64,000 nucleotides of DNA from assembly GCA_021234155.1 (NCBI GenBank), contig JAJEKV010000035.1, positions 8,692,779 to 8,756,778 of the forward strand, given 5' to 3'. How positions within the stretch are numbered: position 1 is the stretch's first letter; every line of letters starts with the position of its first letter. This document shows, piece by piece, positions 35,726-47,630 of the stretch. The position numbers were made by a program, and so were the translations under genes. Origin of the DNA: Isoetes taiwanensis (Eukaryota; Streptophyta; Lycopodiopsida; Isoetales; Isoetaceae). A model generated the notes under the pieces. It searched no databases, was not told where the DNA came from, and saw only the letters and a program-made list of their open reading frames with translations.

Positions 35726-35828
35726 GAAACCTCTAGAAGGAACGAGCTTGAAGTCTGGCGGAGGTTCCAGAAGGGGGTAAGGCTGTTCGCGAAGGAAGTG
35801 AGGGCGTTGTTCGAGAAGCTTCTGGAAG
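35726..35828. promoter_or_regulatory. Cluster of heat-shock elements
   Basis: Three perfect inverted nTTCnnGAAn sites stand in a 65-bp stretch: GTTCCAGAAG (35764-35773), GTTCGCGAAG (35785-35794) and a four-pentamer element GTTCGAGAAGCTTCTGGAAG (35809-35828). Weaker in-phase pentamers (GGAAA, AGAAG) lie upstream at about 35726-35745. Heat-shock factor trimers bind three or more alternating nGAAn/nTTCn units, so the last site is a textbook binding site. No heat-shock gene follows on either strand within a few kilobases. It may be a captured promoter or the regulatory end of a mobile element. Confidence 0.75.
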
Positions 35829-35838
35829 GGCTTCGGTA

Positions 35839-36290
35839 ATTGTGTGTGTTGTGATAAAGGAAGGCTGTGTTGCCGTCCAATTCCGGAGATTCACATCTTG
35901 GATGAGGGGTTAATTTCATCCGCTTCCATTTTCAGTGTTCCTTTCTCTGGGGTTCCTTTTTTTCTGATTTCTAGTTATGAGATACTCTTCTACACTGTGC
36001 GCATCAGACCGAATTCCAGAAACAGAGGAATTGTAGCCTATCAGACCGAATTCTAGGAACAGATTGTGTGTGTTGTGATGAAGCCTGTGCTGCCGTCCAA
36101 TTCTGGAGACTCACATCTTGGATGAGCGGTTAATTTCATCCGCTTCGATTTTCACTGTACCTTCTCTAGGGTTTTTTTTTTCTGATTTCTAGTTATGAGA
36201 TAGTCTTCTACACTTGCCCATCAGACCGAATTCCAGAAACAGAGGAATTGTGGCCTATCAGACCGAATTCCAGAAACAGAGGAATTGTGG
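35839..36290. repeat. 224-bp tandem duplication with nested 37-bp repeats
   Basis: ATTGTGTGTGTTGTGAT plus GCCGTCCAATTCNGGAGA (from 35839) recurs from 36063. Inside each copy CAGACCGAATTCCAGAAACA is itself repeated with a 37-bp period. The block lies directly downstream of the heat-shock elements and looks like a duplicated leader. Confidence 0.88.
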
Positions 36291-37379
36291 AGGAGCGAAG
36301 TTGTGATTTGCACCGTAATTTGGATCGAATCTTAATGATTTTCTAGGGTCTGTTCTCACTCATTAGTTCTAAGTTTTGCAATCCTGGTATGTGGGTTGCT
36401 GGTCTTGGGCAGGTTCATTCAGCTCTCGAAGAAGTGATAAAAATAATTTAATGTAATGTTTTGTTCGATTTTGTTTGCTACAACCATAAAATAAGTTAAT
36501 GTTTTGTTCGGTTTGATTTGCTGCGTAACAGTTATGCATGTGCCTGAGCGCCTGCTCTGAATCCATTGCTTTCCTGTTCGAAGATACAGTTATGCATGTG
36601 CTTAAGCCCTTGGTGTGAAACCGTTGTTTTCCTGTTCAAAGATCTTCCACTAAACAAATGAGGACAGAGAACGCAGTATGATAGGAACGTCTTTATCCCC
36701 AAATATATAAACCAGTAAATAAATATAGACAATTGAAAACATAATCATGAAGAACACAGAGATAAGTACAAGAAAAGAGTTCTGCAGCCACCGATAAATC
36801 CAACGGAAAAGCATTTGTCAATGTGAACCTTGCCTTCGGTTGCTTTTTTTTTTTGTTTTGTTTGTGCTAACTTTTTCGACTGCCACGCTTTTTCTACCAT
36901 AAGTGAGATAGACATGGATGCCAGATACTTGAATTGTATAATTTTGTTCTTTTGGAGATCAGTTGCGACCGGCTTAATTGGCATTTATTTATATTAATTG
37001 GCATTTATTTATATTGAATTCAAATTTGAATTGTTTGTTACCAGAGAACCATTCTGTGAGGATCTGCAAAGAAATAATAATGTTGCAGTAAGATGATGGA
37101 AAAGGAAATGAAGAACAAGTTAGTGATGGTTGTAACTTAGTTGAAAGTCAAGCAAACGAAGGATGGTCACAACAGAATGAGCACGATGGTGATAATAGAA
37201 GCGGAGAACAGAATAGAATGAGATACAAGCTCAAGAGTTTGGCTTCATGCTAAATCTCCCATAAACATGTACGCCATTCCAATTTCCTTTAATACTACAA
37301 CAACTTTAGAACCAAAATTACTCCACTTGCATTTATTCTAATTTCTTCATTTCTCAGATACTATCAAACTAACATGACT
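36291..37379. other. No gene recognised; one acidic open frame
   Basis: At about 37091-37250 a plus-strand frame reads QVSDGCNLVESQANEGWSQQ then NEHDGDNRSGEQNR, acidic and coding-like but unassigned. It may be another captured exon. The rest is AT-rich. Confidence 0.3.
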
Positions 37380-37399
37380 GCGGCGGCGAATGCCGCCGC
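37380..37399. other. GC-rich perfect hairpin
   Basis: GCGGCGGC-GAAT-GCCGCCGC: an 8-bp all-GC stem with a 4-nt loop, isolated in AT-rich DNA. No poly-T follows. Confidence 0.8.
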
Positions 37400-37583
37400 G
37401 ACAAATTCTTGTAAATATAAATAAAATATAAATGGTGGTGGTTGTTCTTGCAAATGTCAAAATCATGATAGAAAGTGTATGTCTTAAGATCTGATAGACT
37501 TGAAAGACCTTATTACATTTATTTCTAGTTTGGAGCACTATGCATTAAAGAGTATGCAAACATACCCTCGAGGCACGGGATGA

Positions 37584-37610
37584 CAACCCTCTGTGCGCAG
37601 CACCTTGTTT
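37584..37610 (-). repeat. Right arm of the long-range inverted repeat
   Basis: The inverse of this segment begins AAACAAGGTGCTGCGCACAG and matches the left arm at 25499 with two mismatches in 27 bp. No shared target duplication is visible outside the two arms. Confidence 0.6.
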
Positions 37611-37728
37611 TACATGTAATGGCACCTAACTTATGATATGAACCATAATCAACCTCGGGCCACTTATTCTTGTAGCTCATTTTTACTTATTATTCAACGA
37701 CGTACAAGATTTTACATATATCTTAATA

Positions 37729-38816
37729 TATAGTAAAGGAGTTCTGAACAGGGTAAACGAAGTAAATGTTATTTTTCCTTCTTAATGGGTTTTCTTCTGG
37801 AGGGTTTGCTCCAGACCGTAGATTGACAGTATATTCCACAGATTGTGCCTCACGGATGGCCTACGTTTTTTTGCCCCATAAAAGCCAAATCCTAAGGTTC
37901 ATATTGCCCATAAGCACTCCCTGCCACTTCCAATGGTCTACCTGCATCGTCTGCAACCCTTCACTGCAATGAGGGCACAATATCTTTAGCAGCCCAACAA
38001 GCAGGACCGATTTTCCATGGCTGTCGTTGAAGCCATAGGAGCTTGGCATGTCCACTAAATAACAACACTAATTCAGTCGGCCTTTGCTCTAGCTATAGAT
38101 ATTTGGAAGCCTCTGTTGTTTGAGCCTCTGCTGCTACGAATTCCTCTCATGCAATTCTAAACGCTGTTGCTCTTTGAAACAAGGAGATTTCTCCCATGAT
38201 TGAGTTAGCAGGATAAGGAATTCCTCCAAGAATCTGAGGTCGCTTCAAGCACTATTGATGTCCGATTTCTTCTTGCTGCCTTCTGATATGATGGAGCTGA
38301 GACCCTATTGTATAAACCCTTCTGATCTGATATGAAGTTCCTGAGCTGCAGTTCCCGAGCCTGCTAAACCGGCACCGCTTTCAAATGGGATTCGCATGCC
38401 AAGAAACGACGAAGCTCAGAAACGGCCATGGCTTCGGCGGGCCGGAGCAGGCAGATGTGCAGGCATCGGGCTTCAACTCACTACATTTCGGAAATCCCAA
38501 TCCATTTCAGCAATCGGCTTCAAGCCTGGACTCCAGCAGCCGAAAACACAGGCATGCAATCATGACCTGTCATGCTGATTTCCAAAGCCTTTCCTTCTAG
38601 ATTCGCACTATAGTGAAAAAAATAGATATGCTCCCTCCAAAAAATGCTCCTCCTAAATTCTCGGAAAAAAAAATGCCAGTAAGCAGCTCCAAAAAATACC
38701 CTAGACATACCATTTCAGGTACATACACCCCCAAAATCTAGGCAAACCCATGCGTGAAATACGATCCCCAAATACCAAACGAAATAATTAGAAGTTTATA
38801 GTAAAGGAGTTCTGAA
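37729..38816. repeat. 20-bp direct repeats flanking a 1,048-bp segment
   Basis: TATAGTAAAGGAGTTCTGAA occurs at 37729-37748 and 38797-38816 without mismatch. The enclosed segment has a minus-strand frame (38055-37861) and a GC-richer patch at 38385-38600, neither recognised. A long target duplication of an insertion is one explanation, but no poly-A tail or terminal repeat is seen. Confidence 0.55.
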
Positions 38817-39164
38817 TGTTTATAACCTCTATCTAGACCGTTGTTTATTCTCTAGATCGTGTGTTCCATCATGTGTTCGCCAATCATGTCTGGTACTTCA
38901 TATATGATTGCAATGATGCCTTCTTCCCAAGTAAAGGTATATTCTCTCCCAAGTAAAGGTATATTTCTAGCGTCCTTCTTCATACCAGCGCGCGATGGTG
39001 TTCAGGGTATTCTTGGCAAACCTTCAATCTCAGTACTTTAGAACCTCCATATCACTTAAGGTGATTAATCTATGCAAGAAATTTGCAAAAGTAAGAAAAG
39101 AACTCAAGTATATTCCAAGTGTTCAAGCAAGAAGTTTTCAAGCAACAGACTGAAGAGATGAACC

Positions 39165-39510
39165 GCATGGTAAAAAATGCCACAACTTGCTAAATGCTAA
39201 AGTGCTAAAACCCATGCATAAAGGCTGCTCTTTGTCGCTTCTAAGCAATGGTAGGACCTCTTTATTCTGATTTCTTCTAATGTTGAAGTGTTGAAACGTT
39301 GAAGAGTGCCTCTCCACAAAAGACCCTACCACACCAATCTATAAAATATTTTCGTGAATAACCACCACCTCCGCACCAAGCCCTCTAAGCACTTCACCAC
39401 TTCTTCGTGGACGTAGAAAAATCTATGATATTCTTCTAATTCCACTAACTTGTCTCGGCAATCCATAGCCCAAGTCATAGCTATTTTATCACTTCCAACT
39501 AGGCATAATG
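39165..39510. repeat. Dispersed repeat, copy 2 (first at 25125-25490)
   Basis: Homologous along its whole length to the copy at 25 kb, with a 21-bp in-frame deletion between the minus-strand words FFYVHE and VVKCLEGLV. Element class unknown. Confidence 0.75.
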
Positions 39511-40779
39511 CAATTCTAGCAACCAACTAATTAAGATGAGGATGTTCTGGCTTCTTGAATGATCATAAGCCATGTGGACCAGCAATGGAAGGAAGGAAGG
39601 AAGGAAGAAAATTTTAACGTCCACAGAACCCAATCGGGTTATGGGAAACAGACATAGCAGTCAGTCTTTATTTTTCATAGTTCTAGCTTTTTATATTTGT
39701 TTTTCATTCTTTTGCATTGCTTCCACAATTTGAGAAGATAAAAAATACAAGTTTTGAGTTCACCATTCAATACATAGGTTTATGAAATCCATGGAACGCG
39801 ACTTGGAATGAACACTAGAAAGTTTATGCTAAACCTCAAGATCAGGAGCATTGATTATTTTTAATGAATAGAATAGCTCATGAGGTGCTTATATCCCGCA
39901 ATTGAAACTGAAATTAATTAACATGAGGGAGTTCTTAATTTTAAAAAGAAGGTGGACCGGTAATGGTCTCAGGTAATACGAACCTTTCTTGATTTCTTGA
40001 AAACAAAACGCTATGCTTTTTTTTGTGTTTGTTTTGGGGGTGATTCCATATCGTAGTAACCTTTCATAATGTGATTTTTTGAGGATGACTTTGAATCATT
40101 TTACTCCTATATAGACATAAGTTATCATTCACTTGTAATTGAAAAAATAAAAGAAAATCAAAACCTCATCATCAAGACTCTTGGACATTTTTCTTAGATA
40201 AAGCAAGTTGTCTAATACTTATATTCAAAATTTTTGGGTCAAAATTCATTTTCCTACAAAAGTTAGAGATTTGATTTGGGAACGACTTTAAAACCAATAT
40301 TGGTTCCTGAGAAGACAAGCGGCGATTTTGACCACCCTCATGTTCAAACAACCCTATCTCCCTTCTCAGACCTCGGATTGAGGTGCAGTTTTTTGTGTCT
40401 TACTCTCTAACTCGTGTAGAAAAATACAAAAATAATGAAAAAAATCATAAAAATTGTCTTGCCGAGACAGTTTTACTTTATCTAAACATGTAGCGAAACA
40501 GACTTGACCCCCTTGGGTTTACCTAAGTGTAACTCTCATGAATGGGGACCAATAGAATTTTAGGTATTTTTCTCATGCAACATGACTGCCATATATTAAC
40601 ATATAAGAAGGGTTTGACTGATTATTGAACCCCTGATTTTATGTGAATTTTAACGCGAACAGTGCAAATGCACCTTTTCTGGTACATCATATGACGACTC
40701 TAGTGTTAACAAGAAGATCCAAACAATGGTCCTCTTCAAGATGAGATTTTATGTTTATATGCTCATTATTAGGGCATCT
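39511..40779. other. No gene recognised
   Basis: AT-rich; includes a short (GGAA)n run near 39585-39605. Confidence 0.4.
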
Positions 40780-42530
40780 CGCCTTGCCACTCAATACCCT
40801 AACCAGCTACATACTCAAAAATTCACAATGGTAGATATAGTGGTAAAATGTATCATTCTCCATCAAGGAGCAAAGTTGAAAGGCACCTCAACATATATGG
40901 AGGATGACCTTATGCCTCTAGAGCCACATCGACATGAGCTTGCTCGAGTGAGGGACATAAATAAACACCAATGGTGTCACTACACTGGTTCTAGAAAATG
41001 TGTAGATTTTTAGTCCACCTAATTATATTGTAGCAAATGATGTACAAAAAAGAACAATCGGGGCATTTGGTGCTACAAATGCCCGATAGATAGTTGACTC
41101 CAACTGGTGGTAAAACATTACAGAGCTTTCCTCAAAGGCAAGAAGGCTGGAGCATCAACAGGAAATGTTCTACCTCCTTGATCGTCACACCCGTGCATTT
41201 TAGAGAAGAAACTATAAAAATTTATGCAATCTGTGAGAGAAACATCTCTTTAGAACAATGATTACAGTACTTCTCATACATTTAAAATCCCACCAGGGTC
41301 AAAATTAGGTACCACCACAGACAAGCCAAGCATTGGTTATAACAAGGCAATATTGCTAAAGGCTTGCAACGTCTCGCATATGGCAATGTTTTAGACTTAG
41401 ATGGCATACAAGTAGAGAGTGGACAGGGCCAGAAATTATTCCTATCTTGGCTAGCATATTCAATAGAGCACTTCAAGATGGTTTTCCTCTGCAATGGACC
41501 GCCAGCATAATGGTTTCAATACATAGGGCATGTGATCCTCACTGCACAGCCAACTACTGCATAATTATGGTCAGCACGTTGCTGGCAAAATTGTTGGCCG
41601 GAGTTCTTGAGCATCAATTGACAATATGAGCAGAGGATACAGAGGTACACCTTAGCAAGTATGCAACACAGTAATTTCTACACTTAGTCATTTCGGCCAG
41701 GATACTACAATGCACGTCAATCTGGCCAAGCCCAAGGTGCACCGCATATCCTCTTCGTGACAACAAAGACTTCTCAAGGTCGTAATGTGGTACAAATATA
41801 TAAGTACCTGGGAGTGGAATTTCACTACAACCATGACAGAGATACTTGTATCTGACAGTGGATGACGCAGGCTAGAAGGCTTTATATGCAGAACAACTGT
41901 TATACTTATTCAGGGTTTTGGTAGAGCAAGGTCTTTTATATATGTGGAGGAAGTATGGAGGCTTGTGATACCATTTACTACATGGGATGACTTGGAACAT
42001 GTTCAAAAAGTTTTTCTGACCGTAGCACTTGGAGTCATGCCCATGGTCCCATATCAAATTCTTCTGCAAAAGAGAGGTTCAGAGGTCATCGGACGCTGTG
42101 TTAGAACATCACAAAATATACTTCCGAAAGTAGTCAACATAGGAGACACTCGCCTTTCAAACCTCGCCTTACACAATGGCCATGGATCCACATCGTCCTA
42201 AAGTATGCAGGAAGCCATTTGATTCTCTAGAAGGAATGTGCAAGAAGAGAGGTGCATACAGATAAACAACAAATTACATGAAGCAGCATCTAGACATGGC
42301 TTTCTAAGTAAGGATTAGAACGCTAGGGCTTTAGAATTGGTAAAGACAGCACACTACAAATCCAGATTAATCATGTGCAAATGGATGCAATCACTCTGTG
42401 TTTCTTCATGGGCAAATGCATACAAATGGACAGTTTATCAGCAAGCATATTACTGATAAAGTTTTTTCGCTCGTAAACCTATTTTGGAGGGGTGGGGAAT
42501 GTTTAATTTAGAAAATAATAGGTTTACTGT
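40780..42530 (+). pseudogene. LINE copy 3, endonuclease-RT linker to 3' end
   Basis: Frames on the plus strand read GAKLKGTSTYMEDDLMPLE and RHELARVRDI (linker before RT, matching the fragment at 22.5 kb). SSKARRLEHQQEMFYLLDRH follows near 41130, then FNRALQDGFPLQWTASIMVS and LLAKLLAGVLEHQLTI (first RT blocks). The catalytic block is deleted or decayed. Later text (WRLVIPFTTWDDLEHVQKVF near 41955) matches the post-RT part of copy 4. There are stops and frameshifts throughout. Confidence 0.8.
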
Positions 42531-42818
42531 TTTCTTCTTTCCAATTCAATTGTGGCCAAGATTGTGTGAATGGATATTCCTTTGCATATTTGATTTATCT
42601 TTTTATATTTATAATGTTATAGAGTGTGTCATGCATTATGCCCTAAATTTGATGGCTAAGATTAGATGAGCAGAAAGAAATAAAATAAAGGGCCCTTAGG
42701 TTTTTTTTGCGTAGCCATCGAAGCCGAGCTTCGCTTAAACCATCCTCAACCATTTTTTATGGAATCGGGCATAAACTTCTGCTGGGATTGAACCATCTGC
42801 CAATTTTTTCTCCCTGCC
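42531..42818. other. Spacer leading into the GATTCC array
   Basis: Contains TATGGAATCGGG near 42770, the array motif in inverse orientation. No gene. Confidence 0.4.
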
Positions 42819-43160
42819 GATTCCTTCCTGAAGAATATAGTACGCAGTGATTCCACGGGGGAGAATATTATTGTACGCAGTGATTCCATGCGGCAGAATA
42901 TTCGATATACGGTGATTCCACGGGATAGAATATTACTATATGTGATTCCACCCGACAGGATCAATTCCATGTGATTCCGTCGCGATAGAATAAAAGGGTG
43001 GTGATTCCGTCCGGTATTTTTTGCGATGTGATTCCTAGGAAGGTATAAAATGGGCTGTCGGTGCGGATAATAGGGGTAGGTACGGATAGCAGGCGGGAGG
43101 GTACGGATAACGGGCAGGAGGGTTAGTGATTCCAGGGAGAGTAGTCACTGCGACGGAATC
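42819..43160. repeat. Degenerate ~30-bp tandem array built on GTGATTCC
   Basis: GATTCC starts at 42819, 42849, 42882, 42914, 42944, 42973, 43003 and 43030 (spacing 27-33 bp), usually as GTGATTCC followed by a GC-rich half and AGAATATT. Three ~21-bp units of GGTACGGATARCRGGCRGGA follow (43055-43120). The block closes with another GTGATTCC at about 43126 and an inverse GGAATCACC at 43155. It resembles the subterminal repeats of a DNA transposon. Confidence 0.8.
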
Positions 43161-45564
43161 ACCAAAACCAGGTAAAGCTATTTTCACCCTCTAGTTACCT
43201 TCAATTATTCAAACGAAACAAAAGAGCTACTATTGGATATCTCTGAACTTACAGTTGCCAGATGTTAACAGTTATAGGCCTCTTGTATCTTAAATGGGAG
43301 CAGCAAAAACCTTCAAAAATGGCTTGAGAGCTGCAAAGAGAGTTTAGTTACATACTTCATGAGAGCATATCTAGAACATGCTTCTAGGAAATATTACCAT
43401 CAATATGAGACTATTGACCCACGATTAAGTACGAACTTGCAAAAATAGGGAAAAATAATTACCTATAGAATTCAAGCACTTGCAGAATGCAAGCAACAAT
43501 TTCTAAAGGGCAATAAGTATTGGAAATGCAAATAAAATGAGAAGCAAGCCTGTGCAATAGGTTACTTTGCTTTCTATTATACATGCCTCTATTTTACCAT
43601 TGCCAACAACATCAAGTTTCTTTCTAAGGCAATTATAGATCCAAAGATGCATCACGGTCTAATATCACTCATACATCTAGTCATTTTCCTTCCTTTAATA
43701 ACTGCAATCCAGGACCCTAGAGAGTAAGAAAAAAATAGGGGGCCAGGCATAACTTCTTTCTTATCATGAAATAGACTCAACATTCATTAGTATATAAGGT
43801 CCAGTGATGCAAGCATATCTGTAAAATTCTAAAATGAAACGCCTCAATATATCCAAAAAATGCCTAAAAAACAAGAATTATATATGCAACAAAACAGCAT
43901 ATGAGTTTTTCCTAATCAAATGGTTGATACCAATGATGCAAACACCTCATGCGCACACTTAGAAAAGAATAAAGGTGGAATTGCGATTAATAAATTGTGC
44001 CTTATGGGGAAGGCCCGAGGCAAAACAATGTCATGGTTTTTAACACAAGATTACAAAATAAAGAAGGGAGAAATATTGAAATAGCACAGCACCTTTGTAA
44101 TTAGAATTTAATGAGTTTAGTGAGAACCGTGAAGCACGAGAAAACATCAGGGGTATTGAATTAAAGTTTCACCTTTGTCAAAAGAATTAGCAGTTTATGC
44201 CTGTAGCACGCATCAAGTAATCATGAGAGTGTACCAATGCAGACATATGAACAGATTAAAACTCTCTTAACTCCTCCTCTAGAAAAAAAGTTCTCAGCTT
44301 GTAGTCAATCTCAGAAGATGCTGGAATAGCACTCAAATTCTTGATGGCTCCTTATGATTTTACTACAAGATTTGTTCTCCTTATAAACACATTTAATAAG
44401 AAAAATTACCCTAACAGATAACTGCAAATTACAGCAAATCTGGAGCGAAGGGTTTGATCTACAAAACGCAAATATCACCTATGGAGGTCCCTTTTGCTCC
44501 AAAATGTGCATCTGAATGCAAAGAAATTAGTAAACAAGAACATAAATCCTTCCATGTTTTACCTTGAGAAGAGAAAGGGGAATGCCCAAACAGATACCAA
44601 AATGAGGCAGAAATAGATAGCTCCACGCACGTGTCTACCATTTTAATGGAAGAGATCAGCTACATTTTTATGCAAGTAAGAGAATGCAAGCGGAAAAGAG
44701 AACCTGCATTTTATGCAAACATTCCAAAATTATGTGCATTCCCTCACTGAACTCCCAAAATAGTGTACGCATGAGCAAATGCTCTGCAAGTAAACAGTGG
44801 TTCAGTCTATTACCAAGCAATTTCGCCATAAAAAAAGCATGCGCATAGTCTCATTTTCATGAGAATCCCTTTAAGAAAAAAAGCTGGGCCGACAAAATGA
44901 GATGGCTCTATACATTTCACAACTTGCTACTTGTCAGATTGTCCAATACATCAATGCACCATGGCATATAACGATCCATCTCCATCCTCTCCATCGAAAC
45001 AAAGAATCGCTTTCAATAAATAGGAGATTGACAATGGAAGTAAAATCATGACAAGAAGCTACATTTCTTATATGTCTATGCATTTGAAGCTAATTGGTTA
45101 TGATATTCACCAACAAAAGAGGACTTGTAACGTAACGAGCAGATGGAAAAATACTATGGACGCTACATAAATCTGGAGCAAACAAACAGTAAGATGGCGA
45201 TTTCTTTCTATAATAAAAACTTTTCTTTTTTCATAAGAAGTGGCTATACAGACTTTAAGGAACTAGAATCTTCAGACTACTCAAGACCATAAGCAAAGGC
45301 ACTAGATCGGTGAATAATGTAAATGAAGCACTCACAACTACCAACTATCTCTGAAGATTTGAGAGCTCGAATGCATGCAAAGCCTTCTCACAAATTCTGA
45401 AGTGAAGAAATGCGCTATTAGACCTCGGGAGATTAACTTTAAGAGCTACACCAAAGAGATCATGAAATTTACCTTTCGATTTTTGCCTGACAAATAATAC
45501 TGGAGAGGAATAGGTAAGTCAGACCATCTCCAGCTCCTTAGGGATCAAATACGCCAGAACCCTA
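43161..45564. other. No gene recognised
   Basis: A-rich on the plus strand, T-rich on the minus strand, intron-like, without a recognisable exon. It lies upstream of the alpha-amylase gene and may contain its distal promoter. Confidence 0.4.
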
Positions 45565-45573
45565 AAACCCTAA
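45565..45573 (+). promoter_or_regulatory. Telo-box motif
   Basis: AAACCCTAA within a short AACCCTAAAACCCTAAG run about 480 bp before the alpha-amylase start. Telo-boxes are common near plant transcription starts. The role here is only inferred from position. Confidence 0.4.
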
Positions 45574-46051
45574 GAACGAAGAAGTACTTGAAAACGATGC
45601 CATCCATTGCCCTGCTCTGATTATCCTGCGCTATCATCATCTTCAGGCACCCTGGAAAGAATGAGAAGAAAAATAACCGGAAAAAGTGAAAGATCTTTCC
45701 AGAAAAGGGGCCAAAAGTTGTAAAAGATTCTTCGATGGGTCCTATCTCCGTAATCATTGTCGACGAAGAGAATATGATTTCTACAAAGGATTGTTGTTGT
45801 TCAATCGTGGCATCCGCCCATGTTGAGAAAGTAGCTTTGTTGAAAATTTTCAGGCCACAAGCTGAAGGCAAAAAATATACCTTGAGGATATGTCCTAGAA
45901 AGTATTTGATAAAGTACCTTTGTTGTTGAGGATTCCAAGCCACAAGTTGGTATCTTTGAGGTTAATGCATATTAGATTAGCTTTCAACTTCGAGATCTAT
46001 TCATAAAAGGTGCTATAGAGTCTGTTCAGAGATCTCTTGCAGTGGATCCTA

Positions 46052-47630
46052 ATGTCTCAGATATCCAAAGTGGAGAGCCCCGAGAGCCTCAAATGCGATC
46101 CTTTAAGAGTCATCTTGTTTCAGGTCCGTTCTTTCCCTATTTGCTTTTGTTTAGAGTTTATGTTCCAAATCCCTAAGTAATATGATGTAGATTTGGGCTA
46201 GCAGGGATTTAACTGGGAGTCATGGAAAGATCCTTGTTGGTACGATGTTTTGATGAAAATACCCAAGGATTTAGCTGAAGCTGGAGTGACAGACATATGG
46301 CTTCCACCTCCAACCCACTCTGTTGCTGCTCAAGGTAAAAACAGAAATTCCTGAAATTATTTTAAGTTTTCAGAGCAAAATCACTAAGTTGATACCATTT
46401 GGAGTCTTTTGTAACAGGTTACATGCCTGGAAGGCTCTACGATTTGGACTCCTCCAAATACGGCAACGAGGAGAAACTGAAGCATCTGATCAAAGAATTC
46501 CATGCTGCTGGAATCAGGTGTATTGCAGACATTGTCATAAATCACAGATGTGCTGATATGCAGGATGAAAGAGGAGAATGGTGCATTTTTGAGGGAGGAA
46601 CACCAGATGACAGGCTAGACTGGGGACCCTGGGCAATCACCAAGCATGATTATCCCTACACTGATGGATCCGGCGCTCCGGATACTGGCGAAGATTTCCC
46701 TGCCGCGCCCGACATCGATCACACCAATCCTAAAGTGCAAGAGGATCTCATCAACTGGATGAAATGGCTAAAACAATCTGTGGGTTTTGATGGTTGGAGG
46801 TTTGATTTTGCTAAAGGCTATGGAGGAGAATATGTAGGAATTTACATTGAGAATACTAAGGTTGATTTTAGCGTAGGAGAAGTGTGGACAACTATGAACT
46901 ATGGAATTTATGGACTTGAGTACAATCAGGATAGCCATAGGCAAGATCTGGTGAACTGGGTTCATGCAACTGGTGACAGATCTACTGCATTTGATTTCAC
47001 CACCAAGGGGATTCTTCAGGAAGCTGTGAAGGGTCAGTTTTGGAGGTTAAGGGATTGCAATGGCAAACCTCCTGGTATGATCGGGCATTTGCCAGAGAAG
47101 GCAGTCACTTTTCTTGATAATCATGATACTGGATCTACTCAAATGCATTGGCCATTCCCCTCTGATAAAGTGATGCTTGGATATGCCTATATTCTCACCC
47201 ATCCTGGCATTCCTTGCATTGTAAGTACTCACACTTGCAAGCTTTCCATATTTTGTCTGTCTGTCTATCTATCTTTTTTTTTCTTTTTCCAACATCCCTA
47301 TGAAACAGACATTAAAATGAATTGTTATTTTCCTTTATTAATGGGAATTTAGGTGTTGATTTTGTTAACTTTGGATTGGTGCAGTTTTATGATCATTATT
47401 GCGACTGGGGCCTAAAGAAGAAGATCAATGAACTACTAGAGATACGCAAGAGAAATGATATCAGAGCCAATAGCAAGTGTCAAATATTGCGCGCAGAGAA
47501 TGATGTGTATGTGGCTTGTATTGACGACAAAGTGATGGTGAAGCTTGGACCAGGACTAGTTATTCCCTCCAACCAATTCAACATGGCCATAGTTGGCACA
47601 GAATATTGTATTTGGGAGAAGTCTTCCTAG
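46052..47630 (+). CDS. Alpha-amylase, intact, four exons, no signal peptide
   Basis: Exons are 46052-46123, 46205-46334, 46418-47220 and 47385-47630. All introns are GT-AG (81, 83 and 164 bp), giving 416 residues. It is a glycoside hydrolase family 13 enzyme that cuts internal alpha-1,4 bonds of starch. The start is the first ATG after an in-frame TAG (46016). ILFQ-GFNWES spans the first junction, as in plant amylases. Conserved regions are all present: ADIVINHR (104-111), [10 protein letters not shown] with nucleophile D197, GEVW with acid/base E222, and [10 protein letters not shown] with D304. The C-terminus ends YCIWEKSS, as in the plant family. The N-terminus ([17 protein letters not shown]) is hydrophilic, so a cytosolic AMY2-like location is inferred; a further upstream exon with a targeting peptide cannot be excluded. 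No stop or frameshift seen. Confidence 0.95.

Noticed and set aside
42819-43160. CRISPR-like appearance of the ~30-bp GATTCC array
   Set aside because: The repeat part is only about 8 bp, spacers are related rather than unique, and the DNA is eukaryotic nuclear.
45545-45943. 132-codon minus-strand frame upstream of alpha-amylase
   Set aside because: Phe-rich and biased with no domain; it opposes the probable amylase leader and looks like a chance frame.
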